NCBI GenBank assembly: GCA_937951675.1
Contig: CALFBI010000006.1
Location: forward strand, 1 to 64,000
Origin: an uncultured Verrucomicrobiales bacterium
Lineage (GTDB): Bacteria; Verrucomicrobiota; Verrucomicrobiia; Verrucomicrobiales; Akkermansiaceae
Length of the DNA stretch: 64,000 nt
Reading direction: 5' to 3'
Shown here: in pieces, positions 41,565 through 50,338 of the stretch
Layout of the letters: each line of letters begins with the position of its first letter
Numbering within the stretch: position 1 is the stretch's first letter
Translations under genes and position numbers: made by a program
Notes under the pieces: model-generated
Database searches by the model: none
Told to the model about the DNA's origin: nothing
Seen by the model: the letters and a program-made list of their open reading frames with translations, nothing else

Positions 41565-42275
41565 TTACGAGAGGTTGGTGAAGACGTTTTGAACGTCATC
41601 ATCTTCCTCAAGCTTGTCGATTAACACTTCGACCTCTTCCATTTGAGCTTCGGTGATTTGAATCGGGTCGTTAGCAATTCTCTGAAGACTTGCTTTACTC
41701 ACTTCGATACCAAGATCTTCGCACCCTTTGGAAAGAATATGAAATTGGCTAAATTCCCCATAGAGGTAGACGCGGTCTTCGACGACCTCCATCTCCTCTA
41801 GCCCGTGATCGATAAGCTCTAGCTCTATTTCCTCAAGATTTTGGTCTTCTGTTTGCTCAAACTCGACGACCGCCTTGTAAGAGAACATGAACTCTAGCGA
41901 ACCGCTGTTCATCATCTGGCCTCCACCTTTATTAAAACACGTGCGCACATTAGCGACGGTCCGAGTAGGGTTATCGGTGGCGCATTCTACCCAAATGAGA
42001 ACGCCATGCGGTCCTTTCCCCTCATAGTTTGCTTCTTGATAATCGGTAGCATCTTTATCTGTCGCTCTTTTAATCGCCTTATCAATATTATCCTTAGGCA
42101 TATTTTCTGCCTTCGCATTGATAATCGCAGTGCGGAGTTTCGCATTACTGCTCGGATCTGAGCCGCTTTCCTTTGCTGCGATCGTGATCATCTTCCCTAA
42201 TTTCGGGAAGACTTTTGACATTTTGTCCCAGCGCTTTTCTTTTGATGCTCGTCTATATTCAAATGCTCTTCCCAT
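41565..42275 (-). CDS. yebC: YebC/PmpR-family protein
   Basis: 236 residues of the YebC/TACO1 family, known as DNA-binding regulators and, more recently, as factors that help ribosomes through proline-rich stretches. MGRAFEYRRASKEKRWDKMSKVF replaces the usual MAGHSKWANIKHRKA, a form seen in one YebC subgroup; the core AKAENMPKDNIDKAIKRA, EGKGPHGVLIWVECATDNPTRT and GGGQMMNSGSLEFMF is typical. The C-terminus ends DDDVQNVFTNLS, as expected. The ATG at 42275 is chosen over an upstream codon that adds 13 unmatched residues. Confidence 0.9.
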   Translation of the reverse strand: MGRAFEYRRASKEKRWDKMSKVFPKLGKMITIAAKESGSDPSSNAKLRTAIINAKAENMPKDNIDKAIKRATDKDATDYQEANYEGKGPHGVLIWVECATDNPTRTVANVRTCFNKGGGQMMNSGSLEFMFSYKAVVEFEQTEDQNLEEIELELIDHGLEEMEVVEDRVYLYGEFSQFHILSKGCEDLGIEVSKASLQRIANDPIQITEAQMEEVEVLIDKLEEDDDVQNVFTNLS

Positions 42276-42413
42276 ATAAAATGTTCTTCGTGTTGAGAGA
42301 ACCTTATGTCGCAACCTTTCTTCGTCAATCTTTGGTGTCGAGGATTCTCACGAGAACTTGTCCTTCTGGAGATGATTGCAATCTTCACAATAAAGAGTCA
42401 TGCTCATCTCACC

Positions 42414-42827
42414 ATGTCTGAGACAATCAGGATTGATATTTGGCTCTGGGCTTGCCGATTTTACAAAACTCGAAGCCTTGCTGCTGCTGGCTGTAAAGCA
42501 GGCAAAGTAAAACGGGACGGAAAAACACTCAAACCTGCTAGCACCCTCAAAAAAGGGGACCGGATTGAAGTGCCTGATCATTCTGGAACCTTTAAGCGAA
42601 CAATCGAAGTTGCTGAACTTCTCGACAAACGAGTGAACCCCTCTTTAGCGGCTGGAGCTTACCTTGATCACACCACCGAAGCGGAAAGGCGCTTGGGTGT
42701 CGAGCGAGCTCAAACGGCGAGCTCTGAACGAAAAACTCGTAAAGAAGGAGACCAAGGACGCCTCAGCAAAAAGAAACGACGCGAATGGGCGAAATCAATT
42801 CGGCCTTTTGGAGACCCTGCACCATGA
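42414..42827 (+). CDS. S4-domain RNA-binding protein (Hsp15-like)
   Basis: 137 residues. IRIDIWLWACRFYKTRSLAAAGCKAGKVKRDGKTLKPASTLKKGDRI is an S4 RNA-binding domain in the arrangement of heat-shock protein 15 (HslR), which binds stalled 50S subunits carrying nascent chains. After about residue 90 comes a basic tail (RAQTASSERKTRKEGDQGRLSKKKRREWAKSIRPF). The ATG at 42414 places the S4 domain at the N-terminus; the frame is open upstream without conservation. Its TGA overlaps the next gene by four bases (ATGA). Confidence 0.85.
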   Translation: MSETIRIDIWLWACRFYKTRSLAAAGCKAGKVKRDGKTLKPASTLKKGDRIEVPDHSGTFKRTIEVAELLDKRVNPSLAAGAYLDHTTEAERRLGVERAQTASSERKTRKEGDQGRLSKKKRREWAKSIRPFGDPAP

Positions 42828-43576
42828 TGAAATACAAACTCTCTTTTTTCATCCTTGGCGTCTTCTCTGGCACCTTACTTGCTTTACTTTTGCTCCAACT
42901 TTTCACTTCTCAGAAAAGGGAAGAAACGAGTCAAACCTCCCTGAGTAAAAATCATTCAATCTCGCTGAGTGACCTTTTGAAAAAAGTTCACGGAGTCGAC
43001 ATTATTCCTTTCGACCCGATGAACCCTGCCCATCTCTCCCTAAGTCACCATATTCACCAGGCCGCTCAGCGTTCTCTGGATTCCATGAATACCTCAGACT
43101 CTGCGGCGCAAACAACCTCCCGTATCAACGAGGTCTCCCGGGTTCTCGAAGACTTATTATTCCAGAACTTAGACCTTCCTCCTGAATTCCAATGCCGAAT
43201 CCCCCTCAATAAACAAGGTAAAGAACGACGGAGTGGGTATCCAGATCTAGAAGTGCTCCATATTCCAACTCAAACTCGTGCCTACCTCGACCCCAAACTC
43301 TACGCCTCTCAGCAGACCAATTCCTCTTTCCGTTCTTTTTACTACACTCCTTTCTCAAAGCATCATAAAGCAAACCGCCCGGCTTTACATCTCTTGCTCG
43401 GCGTTCGCCACGAACAATCTAAAAATCGACGAGTTTTCGGAACTTTCCGCCTTCACGACCTCTCCTCGCTCGCTCTCAAACTCAAAGAAGAATATCATGC
43501 GAGCAACCAAAAACTCTATCAGACCCCGCTCATCCTGCCACACGAATCACCTCTCCCTACGCTTCCCAAAAACTGA
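42824..43576 (+). CDS. membrane-anchored protein, unidentified
   Basis: 250 residues. An N-terminal membrane helix (KLSFFILGVFSGTLLALLLLQLF) is followed by a soluble part without recognised motifs, in which LEVLHIPTQTRAYLDPKLYAS and LHLLLGVRHEQSKNRRVFGTFRLHDLSSLALKLKEEY look like strands and helices of a folded domain. One Cys only. It is translationally coupled to the S4-domain gene through an ATGA overlap. I assign no function. Confidence 0.55.
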   Translation: MMKYKLSFFILGVFSGTLLALLLLQLFTSQKREETSQTSLSKNHSISLSDLLKKVHGVDIIPFDPMNPAHLSLSHHIHQAAQRSLDSMNTSDSAAQTTSRINEVSRVLEDLLFQNLDLPPEFQCRIPLNKQGKERRSGYPDLEVLHIPTQTRAYLDPKLYASQQTNSSFRSFYYTPFSKHHKANRPALHLLLGVRHEQSKNRRVFGTFRLHDLSSLALKLKEEYHASNQKLYQTPLILPHESPLPTLPKN

Positions 43577-43615
43577 GTCTTGATTCTTATCGCTAAGCAG
43601 AGGATCTTCCTGCCC

Positions 43616-43930
43616 ATGGAATTCCAAAAAGTTACCGCACACGCGAAAGCCAATGTTTATTTTGATGGTAAAGTGGTCTCACACAGCATCATTCTTGAAG
43701 ATGGAGAAAAGAAAACCCTCGGGGTTGTCTTCCCTGGAGAATACCACTTCGGAACAGAAGCAGCCGAACGAATGGATGTGAGCGCCGGGTCTTGCATTGT
43801 TCAATTAGACGGCAGCCAAGAGACTACTGCTTACCAAAGCGGCTCACATTTCAACATCCCTGCAAATTCTGGGTTTACGATCACGGTGCCTGACGAAATT
43901 TGTCAGTATGTTTGTTCTTACATTTCCTAA
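43616..43930 (+). CDS. ppnP: pyrimidine/purine nucleoside phosphorylase PpnP
   Basis: 104 residues of the PpnP (DUF1255) cupin family, which phosphorolyses several nucleosides to free base and ribose-1-phosphate. The N-terminus QKVTAHAKANVYFDGKVVSHSI and the middle LEDGEKKTLGVVFPGEYHFGTEAAERMDVSAG are highly typical; the C-terminus FNIPANSGFTITVPDEICQYVCSYI matches the cupin end. The ATG at 43616 is preferred to an upstream TTG-type start. It is followed after 9 bases by the acidic-protein gene. Confidence 0.9.
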   Translation: MEFQKVTAHAKANVYFDGKVVSHSIILEDGEKKTLGVVFPGEYHFGTEAAERMDVSAGSCIVQLDGSQETTAYQSGSHFNIPANSGFTITVPDEICQYVCSYIS

Positions 43931-43939
43931 TCTCGCTCT

Positions 43940-44386
43940 ATGAAAATTCACGAAAACGGGAGTGATTCCTACTCTCGCATCGAAGACACCCTTGCCGAAG
44001 ACTTCGACTCGAACGCGATCGACATGATCGGCGGAATGGAATGCGATGAAGAGGACCTCCAAGCACAACGAGATAATGGCGAAGAAGACCCCATCCTCAT
44101 CATCGAAATCCTCGCGCATTGGGAACCTGAAGCCAAAGTAGGAATCCTCGACTGGTTCTACGTTTGTGAGTCTGGAGATGACGAAGACGAACCGGACCTT
44201 CAACATGGAGGCCCTATTGTTGCCTTTGAATACGAAGGCAGAGATCCAGACTTCGACGCTCTTCTCTCGGCAGCAGCGCCTATTTTAAACGACGAATTAA
44301 ACTGGGTCGAATTCACCCTTGAAGATCTCGATGACCTCGACGACGAGGAGGATGAAGAAGAAAAGGAAAAAGAGAGCAACAGCTAA
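43940..44386 (+). CDS. acidic protein, unidentified
   Basis: 148 residues, very acidic, with a C-terminus almost purely Asp/Glu (EDLDDLDDEEDEEEKEKE). The middle has hydrophobic blocks with Trp (LIIEILAHWEPEAKVGILDWFYVCESGDDED, PIVAFEYEGRDPDFDALL), so it is a folded protein, not low complexity. No family recognised. It lies nine bases after ppnP and six before the flavoprotein gene, so it belongs to that transcript. Confidence 0.6.
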   Translation: MKIHENGSDSYSRIEDTLAEDFDSNAIDMIGGMECDEEDLQAQRDNGEEDPILIIEILAHWEPEAKVGILDWFYVCESGDDEDEPDLQHGGPIVAFEYEGRDPDFDALLSAAAPILNDELNWVEFTLEDLDDLDDEEDEEEKEKESNS

Positions 44387-44392
44387 TAAAGC

Positions 44393-45631
44393 ATGCTCGA
44401 AGAATGGGATGTCGTCATTATCGGAGGAGGGGCTTCCGGCTTCTTCACCGCGATTACAATTGGGGAGCAATCCCCACACCGTCTTCGCATCCTTATCTTA
44501 GAAAAATCTTCTCAACCTCTCGGGAAAGTCAAAATCTCAGGAGGGGGGCGCTGTAACGTCACCCATCAACGCCTCAAGCCAAAGGAGCTTGCGAAGCATT
44601 ACCCCAGAGGAGAAAAAGCTCTTATTGGACCCTTTCATCGATGGAACGCCAATCACACCATCGAATGGTTCGATAAAAAAGGCGTCGACCTTAAAACCGA
44701 ATCCGACGGGCGAATGTTTCCTACGACGGATTCTTCCCAGACCATCATTGACGCACTTCAAGGAGCTGCTGAACAAGCTGGCGTGACGATCCAAACAAAG
44801 TGTGCCGTCACCCAAATCCTCTCGACTTCTTCCCCGGACTCGACACCTGAATTCGAACTCCAAACATCTGAAGGTCCACTGAAAACAAAAAAAGTCGTGC
44901 TCGCGATGGGAGGCACTCGAGCACAAAGCTCAGTGGAAATGATTCAATCTCTCGGGTTAAACCAAGCTTCAGCAGTTCCCTCCTTATTCACCTTCAAAGT
45001 GAACGACCCCGAACTTACCTCCCTCTCTGGTCTTGCAGTCAAGCATGCTAAAATCTCGCTCGAAGCAAGTAAATTGATCACCGAAGGCCCTGTGCTCATC
45101 ACTCATTGGGGCGTCAGTGGTCCAGGCATCCTCCGACACTCTGCGTGGGGAGCTCGTCTCCTCGCTGACAAAGAATACCGGTTCTCAATTCTCATCAACT
45201 GGCTTCCTCGACAAGAGCCTGATCTCACCTCCTTACGAGACCGACTCGGGAAAAAGAAGATCGCCAAAGAAAGCCCTTTCCCTGAGATCCCCAAGCGCCT
45301 TTGGGCTTACCTCTGTTCCCGTAGTAAAATTACACCAGAACAAACTTGGTCGCAAATGAGTAAAACCCAACGAAAGGCGCTTCACTCTGAGCTCTCGACA
45401 TGCCGCTTAAAAGTGGAAGGAAAAAGTCTCAACAAAGACGAATTTGTCACCTGCGGCGGAATTGAGCTCAAAGAGCTTCACCTTAAAACCATGGAATCGA
45501 AAAAAACACCCAACCTCTATGCGGTCGGAGAAGTTCTCAATGTCGACGGCATCACAGGAGGGTTTAATTTCCAAAATGCTTGGACTACAGGTTACCACGC
45601 AGGGGTTGCGATCGCGGACTCTTTTCGGTAG
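44393..45631 (+). CDS. HI0933/BaiN-like FAD-dependent oxidoreductase
   Basis: 412 residues. The N-terminal DVVIIGGGASGFFTAITIGE binds FAD (GxGxxG), with ISGGGRCNVTH and HPRGEKA-like segments conserved in the HI0933 family; VVLAMGGTRAQ and LFTFKVND mark the second half, and VGEVLNVDGITGGFNFQNAWTTGYHAG is the conserved C-terminal FAD-contacting block. Family members are flavoproteins of uncertain physiological substrate; some (BaiN) reduce bile-acid intermediates. It is cytoplasmic, with no signal peptide. Confidence 0.87.
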   Translation: MLEEWDVVIIGGGASGFFTAITIGEQSPHRLRILILEKSSQPLGKVKISGGGRCNVTHQRLKPKELAKHYPRGEKALIGPFHRWNANHTIEWFDKKGVDLKTESDGRMFPTTDSSQTIIDALQGAAEQAGVTIQTKCAVTQILSTSSPDSTPEFELQTSEGPLKTKKVVLAMGGTRAQSSVEMIQSLGLNQASAVPSLFTFKVNDPELTSLSGLAVKHAKISLEASKLITEGPVLITHWGVSGPGILRHSAWGARLLADKEYRFSILINWLPRQEPDLTSLRDRLGKKKIAKESPFPEIPKRLWAYLCSRSKITPEQTWSQMSKTQRKALHSELSTCRLKVEGKSLNKDEFVTCGGIELKELHLKTMESKKTPNLYAVGEVLNVDGITGGFNFQNAWTTGYHAGVAIADSFR

Positions 45632-45640
45632 AACAAAGCG

Positions 45641-45964
45641 ATGGGAGAAATGACCTATGGCATGCTCGGAGATGACGACCAATCTCACGAAGATAAACTC
45701 GCAAAGTATACTGGTGAAGTGAACTGGGAATACCTCAAGGCTAGCTACCTCAATGAGGCCCTTTATTTTGTAAACGCTTCTCTCCGCCTCGAAGAAGTAG
45801 GCAAAGCCTTTTCCGAAGATCAAACTCTACAAGTTCAAGCTTGGATCAAAACAGGCGAGCTCACTAAAATTGAAGAACTCCACGCCCAGTGGTTCGAGAA
45901 AGAAGACCCTACTTTCCAAGCCCTCGTCGTATCCCCTTTCGTGCTCTGCCAGTTAGTAGAATAG
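45641..45964 (+). CDS. DUF2288 protein
   Basis: 107 residues matching the DUF2288 pattern: KLAKYTGEVNWEYLKASYLNEALYFVNASLRLEEVGKAFSEDQTLQVQAWIKTGEL, followed by WFEKEDPTFQALVVSPFVL. The function of the family is unknown. It follows the flavoprotein gene by nine bases, possibly co-transcribed, and is convergent with the DUF3392 gene. Confidence 0.7.
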   Translation: MGEMTYGMLGDDDQSHEDKLAKYTGEVNWEYLKASYLNEALYFVNASLRLEEVGKAFSEDQTLQVQAWIKTGELTKIEELHAQWFEKEDPTFQALVVSPFVLCQLVE

Positions 45965-46012
45965 CAACTCTAGCTTGAGTCAGCCCCCCTGAATAAAAAA
46001 AACTCACCCTCA

Positions 46013-46327
46013 TCACACTTGGTTTTTCTTATCCGCTAAGAAACCGAGTAATAAAAACGCAGTGATCACGAGGCCTACCAAAGTTAGGTCCTGACATTGA
46101 GCGAGCTCATTCTTCAAAAACTGAGTCAGGCGATTTGTTAACCAACCATAACCAAATGCGCTGATGACGATGAAAATAAGCACTCTGAAAACAAGGTGGT
46201 ATTTCCGGGTCACCTTTTTAAAAAACCGGGAGATTTCACGACCATATACAACGAGCATCGTCGCCATCCAAGCAAAGATCATCTCGACCAAATACTCCCT
46301 CATCCATTCTGCGATAGAGTGAATCAT
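46013..46327 (-). CDS. DUF3392 small membrane protein
   Basis: 104 residues with three or so membrane helices (YLVEMIFAWMATMLVVYGREISRFFKKV, LVFRVLIFIVISAFGYGWLTNRL, LTLVGLVITAFLLLGFLADKK). Order and the VVYGREI and FGYG motifs match DUF3392, a family best known from gammaproteobacteria. The function is unknown. It lies 32 bases after the EamA transporter gene on the same strand. Confidence 0.7.
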   Translation of the reverse strand: MIHSIAEWMREYLVEMIFAWMATMLVVYGREISRFFKKVTRKYHLVFRVLIFIVISAFGYGWLTNRLTQFLKNELAQCQDLTLVGLVITAFLLLGFLADKKNQV

Positions 46328-46359
46328 TTTAACTCCTTTTTTTCTTTAATTTCACCCCT

Positions 46360-47298
46360 TTAACGAACTGCTTTCACCGGAGTTCCTTTCACTCCTGTAA
46401 TGGCTACGATAACTAAAATAGCCCCTACCATTAAGCCCCACCCCATTGTCTCTTCAGGAATCCAAAAAAGTGATTCCACGACACCCACAATAGGAATCAA
46501 AAATCGATAGGTCGCGAGCACGTTAACAGAGTGCTGAGTGCTAAGAGCATTCCATAGACTAAAAGCAGCCGCTGAAACAAAGGCTAACCAAAGAGTCGCA
46601 CCTATCACGACTCGACCTCCCATTAAAACAGGCAGTTCATCCCACGCTTGATACGAGACCAAACAAAGAAGAACTCCTCCAATAAATAGTGACCAACCTG
46701 TTGCGACTTTCGCCGACATCTCCCCCTGCATTTTAGAAAAAGTCATAATCCCAAAAGTCCCTCCAAGGTTTGATAAAAGAATCAACACAGACCCAAGAAT
46801 AGGATGAGAACCTCCAGAACCAGGAGCAGATACAGCGAGAACAACTCCACAAAACCCAATAAGAAGCATCGCCCATTGCCGCGGAGAAGGAGACGGTGTT
46901 TTAAGATACCATGGAGCAAGTATGACCCACCAAAAACTGCCCCCATTTGCCATCACAGCACTCAGACTTCCACTCGCATAAGCCAAGCCCGTATAAAACA
47001 AAAGATACTGAAAAAAAGTCTGTCCAAGAGACATCGCAAGAATCGGTCGCAACCCAACCTTCTGAGCCTGGGCTAAAGCAGGACGAAGCCCCGAAATCAA
47101 CAAGAGCACCCCTCCTGCGATAAGAAATCTCAGCCCTGCCAAAAGCCAGCGACTCGACAAATGAGGCTCATAGTTAATTTCTCCCCAGAACCTGTAGACC
47201 GCCTTAATGCAAGGGAAAGCACTTCCCCACAACAAAGCACAAATAAAGACAGTCAGTAAAAGTCCTCCGTGCGAATACAGTGATCGTAACTTCTTCAT
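46360..47298 (-). CDS. EamA-family (DMT) transporter
   Basis: 312 residues with about ten membrane helices and two EamA repeats. FICALLWGSAFPCIKAVYRF opens the first and ASAAAFSLWNALSTQHSVNVLATYRFLIPIVGVVESLFW lies in the second. Members export metabolites such as amino acids or act as permeases; the substrate is not readable. The ATG at 47298 (MKKLRSLYS) is preferred, since an upstream codon lies inside the rpsD terminator. It follows that terminator, so it has its own promoter. Confidence 0.85.
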   Translation of the reverse strand: MKKLRSLYSHGGLLLTVFICALLWGSAFPCIKAVYRFWGEINYEPHLSSRWLLAGLRFLIAGGVLLLISGLRPALAQAQKVGLRPILAMSLGQTFFQYLLFYTGLAYASGSLSAVMANGGSFWWVILAPWYLKTPSPSPRQWAMLLIGFCGVVLAVSAPGSGGSHPILGSVLILLSNLGGTFGIMTFSKMQGEMSAKVATGWSLFIGGVLLCLVSYQAWDELPVLMGGRVVIGATLWLAFVSAAAFSLWNALSTQHSVNVLATYRFLIPIVGVVESLFWIPEETMGWGLMVGAILVIVAITGVKGTPVKAVR

Positions 47299-47316
47299 TG
47301 CGAGATAAAGATTCCT

Positions 47317-47354
47317 CAAAAAAAACACCGACCCCAAAAACGAGGCCGGTGTTT
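47317..47354 (-). terminator. intrinsic terminator after rpsD
   Basis: On the minus strand AAACACCG and CGGTGTTT, extended by GGCC and GGTC, form a stem of about 11 bp followed by a run of seven or more T. It closes the rpsM-rpsK-rpsD unit. Confidence 0.85.
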
Positions 47355-47384
47355 AAAAAATAATCGTTTCGTAATGAAACTTAA

Positions 47385-47996
47385 TTAACGTGAGTAAAGC
47401 TCAACAACGAGCTGAACATTCACGATTGGATCGATGTCTTCCACTTCTGGAACACGTGACATTTTTCCTTCAAGGTTATCACGATCTGACACAAGCCAGT
47501 CTTTCTGAGGAACTGATTGAGTCTGATCAAGAAGACGAAGAGCAAGCTGCTTAGAGCTTGGTTTGTCTACAATCTTAATCGTATCACCTGGCTTAACAGT
47601 ATAACTTGCAACGTCAACTTTCGTGTCGTTAACAGTCACGTGACCGTGGTTCACGAATTGACGAGCTGCCGAGCGAGTGTTCCCGTAACCAAGACGGAAA
47701 ACAACGTTATCAAGGCGAGTCTCAAGAAGTTGGAGCATGATATCACCCGTGATTCCACGGCGACGACCAGCTTCTTCGTAGTAAGAGCGAAACTGCTTTT
47801 CAAGAACTCCGTATTGGAACTTGAGTTTTTGTTTCTCTCCAAGAGCGATTCCGTAATCTGATTGTTTGCGACGTGCTGCGCGAATTCCGTGTTGCCCAGG
47901 AGGGTAAGCACGACGTTCAAGAGCTTTTGACGGGCCGAAGAGCGCAACTCCGAAACGGCGATTGATTCTTTCTTTGGGTCCAGTGTAACGAGCCAT
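47385..47996 (-). CDS. rpsD: 30S ribosomal protein S4
   Basis: 203 residues. MARYTGPKERINRRFGVALFG and KRQYGIALGEKQKLKFQYGVLEKQFR-type sequence open it; the S4 RNA-binding domain follows (LQLLETRLDNVVFRLGYGNTRSAARQFVNHGHVTVN). In E. coli S4 represses the alpha operon. Here rpsD is the last gene before a terminator, and rpoA and rplQ are not next to it. Confidence 0.96.
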   Translation of the reverse strand: MARYTGPKERINRRFGVALFGPSKALERRAYPPGQHGIRAARRKQSDYGIALGEKQKLKFQYGVLEKQFRSYYEEAGRRRGITGDIMLQLLETRLDNVVFRLGYGNTRSAARQFVNHGHVTVNDTKVDVASYTVKPGDTIKIVDKPSSKQLALRLLDQTQSVPQKDWLVSDRDNLEGKMSRVPEVEDIDPIVNVQLVVELYSR

Positions 47997-48029
47997 GATC
48001 GAAAAAGTTAAATAATGATAATTAAAGGA

Positions 48030-48623
48030 TTAAACTCGGCGAGCTTTTTTAGGGCGGCAACCGTTATGAGGAACTGGTGTGACGTCGTCGACAGTATGAA
48101 TTTCAAGACCAAGAGATCCCACAGCACGAACTGCTGATTCACGGCCAGATCCTGGCCCTTTCACACGAACGTCAACTTCTTTAAGCCCATGGCTCATTGC
48201 TTGGCGACAAGCATCTTGAGAAACAACTTGAGCGGCATAAGCCGTGCTCTTACGAGAACCTTTAAAGCCCATTTTGCCAGCAGAAGACCAACCAATTGAG
48301 TTTCCTCTGGTGTCTGTTACACTGACGATAGTATTATTGAAAGTCGCTTGAACATGAACAATACCACGCTGGATGTTTTTGTTCTGTTTCGCCTTGATGA
48401 TTTTGACCTTATCGGCCGCTTCCTCACCTAGAATTTCTGCAAAAATATCTCTTTTTTGCTCTTTCTTGTCTCCCGCTGGAGCCGCCTGCTCTTCAGTCGC
48501 AGCTGGTTTCCCTTCAGTTGCTACCGGTTTCTCTTCGGCAGCAGGGGTTTCAGCAACAGGAGTCTCTTTAGGAGCTGCTTCAACAACCGCCTCTTCAACT
48601 TTTTTGATTTCTTCGTCAGCCAT
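48030..48623 (-). CDS. rpsK: 30S ribosomal protein S11 with acidic N-terminal extension
   Basis: 197 residues instead of about 129. Residues about 80-197 are S11: [45 protein letters not shown] and [17 protein letters not shown]. The first 70 residues are an Ala/Glu/Pro/Thr-rich acidic stretch ([24 protein letters not shown]) followed by a short amphipathic segment ([17 protein letters not shown]). The ATG at 48623 lies 29 bases after rpsM; no downstream in-frame ATG matches the normal start, so the extension seems genuine. Its role is unknown. Confidence 0.93.
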   Translation of the reverse strand: MADEEIKKVEEAVVEAAPKETPVAETPAAEEKPVATEGKPAATEEQAAPAGDKKEQKRDIFAEILGEEAADKVKIIKAKQNKNIQRGIVHVQATFNNTIVSVTDTRGNSIGWSSAGKMGFKGSRKSTAYAAQVVSQDACRQAMSHGLKEVDVRVKGPGSGRESAVRAVGSLGLEIHTVDDVTPVPHNGCRPKKARRV

Positions 48624-48651
48624 CTTATAAAATAGTTTAATTGTATGTCGC

Positions 48652-49020
48652 TTACTTCACCACACCAACGGTGCGACGTTTCCCTTTTCTTGTGCGGGCA
48701 TTTGTTGAAGTCCGCTGACCGCGAACAGGAAGACCTCTTTTATGACGAATGCCACGATAACAATTGATACTTGTTAATCGCTTGAGAGACGCCTGTCTTT
48801 CACGACGGAGATCACCTTCGATAACGATCCCCTCTGTCTGGATCACTGAAGCAATCTTAACGAGTTGCTCCTCGCTGAGTTCACCCGTTCGGATGTCTGC
48901 GCTTACACCAGCATGCTCGAGGATCTTTTGTGTCTTAGATCTTCCGATGCCATAGATGTAGGGAAGAGAAGCTTCGATGCGCTTCTCATTCGGGATTTCA
49001 ATGCCGAAAATACGTGCCAT
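48652..49020 (-). CDS. rpsM: 30S ribosomal protein S13
   Basis: 122 residues of the small-subunit head. [34 protein letters not shown] and [34 protein letters not shown] are canonical, the latter reaching the P-site tRNA. It starts the three-gene block rpsM-rpsK-rpsD; the usual upstream infA and rpmJ are not seen in the 265 bases before it, where the divergent MoxR gene begins. Confidence 0.96.
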   Translation of the reverse strand: MARIFGIEIPNEKRIEASLPYIYGIGRSKTQKILEHAGVSADIRTGELSEEQLVKIASVIQTEGIVIEGDLRRERQASLKRLTSINCYRGIRHKRGLPVRGQRTSTNARTRKGKRRTVGVVK

Positions 49021-49285
49021 AGTCTTGATTTGATTCGCCTCGTGGACGGTTACGTTCCTGCTTTCCAGTCGCAGGGGAGAGGTTCTTTACCAGAGCAGGT
49101 AGTTGTTACAAGTGAGAAATGACTCTTTTTTCACTTTTCAGCTAAAAGCTATCGAAGCATCAAGCTTTTTCGGCCTCTGGGAACTCGTTGCTAGACAAAG
49201 CTCGTCTCCTCCGTCATTTCTTTAAACAAGCCTTTCAATTCAATTTCTCCTCTCGATTTTACCCCTCTTTAAATTTTTTCTAATC
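49021..49285. other. divergent intergenic region, no gene
   Basis: 265 bases between rpsM (minus) and the MoxR gene (plus). It must hold both promoters, but I see no strong consensus pair for either. A weak hairpin pairs AAGTGA and TCACTT near 49110-49137. No L36 gene or other small gene fits on either strand. Confidence 0.4.
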
Positions 49286-50311
49286 ATGGATTCTCAAGAA
49301 CAAAACCAACTCCCTCCTGATGATGCTGCAGCGATTGATTCCTTAGGAAAAGCTTATCAAGGTTTCAAAGATGAACTTGGCAAAAAAATCATTGGCCAAA
49401 ATGAGGTGATTGAACAATTGGCCATTTGTCTTTTTTCGAAAGGGCACTCTCTTTTGATGGGAGTTCCAGGGTTGGCGAAAACACTTTTAGTTTCATCTGT
49501 TGCTGAAACGCTAAACTTAAGTTTCAACCGAATTCAATTCACTCCTGATCTCATGCCGGCAGATATTACCGGAACAGATATCATTCAAGAAAACGGAGTG
49601 GGAGGAAAACGTGAATTCGAATTCATTAAAGGACCTCTCTTCGCAAACATCGTGCTCGCAGATGAAATCAACCGGGCTCCCGCCAAAACTCAATCGGCGA
49701 TGCTCGAAGCGATGCAGGAGAAAAAAGTGACGGTGCTTGGGAAAACTTATACTCTCGAACCTCCTTTCTTTGTCCTAGCAACTCAGAACCCGATCGAACA
49801 AGAGGGAACTTACCCCCTCCCAGAGGCTCAGCTCGACCGCTTCATGTTTCTCATCGATGTCTCTTACCCCAATGCGGCCGAAGAACTCCGAATCGCACAA
49901 GAAACGACTGGGGCAGAAAAGGAATCACTCACAGCTCTTCTGAGCGGCGAACAAATCAAAGCTTACCAGGAACTCATCAGACGTGTCCCTGTCCCTGAAC
50001 ATATTTACCAATACGCGGTCGATATTGTTCGCATGACGCGCCCCAAAAGCGAAGAGGCCCCAGAATGGCTTCGTGAGCTTGTCAGCTGGGGAGCGGGACC
50101 GCGAGCGGTTCAATATCTTATTTTAGGCTGCAAAGCCCGAGCCGCGCTACGAGGCACCTATATGGCCTCTCTCGAAGACATTGAGGCGGTAGCCAGTCCA
50201 GTTCTGGCGCACCGAGTTCTGACTAACTTTACGGCAGAAAGCCAAGGCATCACCTCGAAAAAAATCGTCGAACGACTCATCGAAGAAATGAGGTCGAGCG
50301 CAACTGCTTAA
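49286..50311 (+). CDS. MoxR-family AAA+ ATPase
   Basis: 341 residues. Walker A is GVPGLAKTLL, Walker B VLADEINRAPAKTQSAMLEAMQEK; sensor 1 lies in FVLATQNPIEQEGTYPLPEAQLDRFMF. MoxR ATPases act as chaperones for metal-cofactor insertion or complex assembly with vWA partner proteins, which here follow directly: DUF58 (28 bases on), BatA-like and a second vWA gene. The first 20 residues are acidic and poorly conserved. Confidence 0.93.
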   Translation: MDSQEQNQLPPDDAAAIDSLGKAYQGFKDELGKKIIGQNEVIEQLAICLFSKGHSLLMGVPGLAKTLLVSSVAETLNLSFNRIQFTPDLMPADITGTDIIQENGVGGKREFEFIKGPLFANIVLADEINRAPAKTQSAMLEAMQEKKVTVLGKTYTLEPPFFVLATQNPIEQEGTYPLPEAQLDRFMFLIDVSYPNAAEELRIAQETTGAEKESLTALLSGEQIKAYQELIRRVPVPEHIYQYAVDIVRMTRPKSEEAPEWLRELVSWGAGPRAVQYLILGCKARAALRGTYMASLEDIEAVASPVLAHRVLTNFTAESQGITSKKIVERLIEEMRSSATA

Positions 50312-50338
50312 ATCCCTTCCCTCTCTGTCTGACCTCCT

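Noticed and set aside
49021-49285. rpmJ (L36) or infA before rpsM
   Set aside because: No frame on the minus strand encodes the Cys-rich L36 pattern or an IF1-like sequence.
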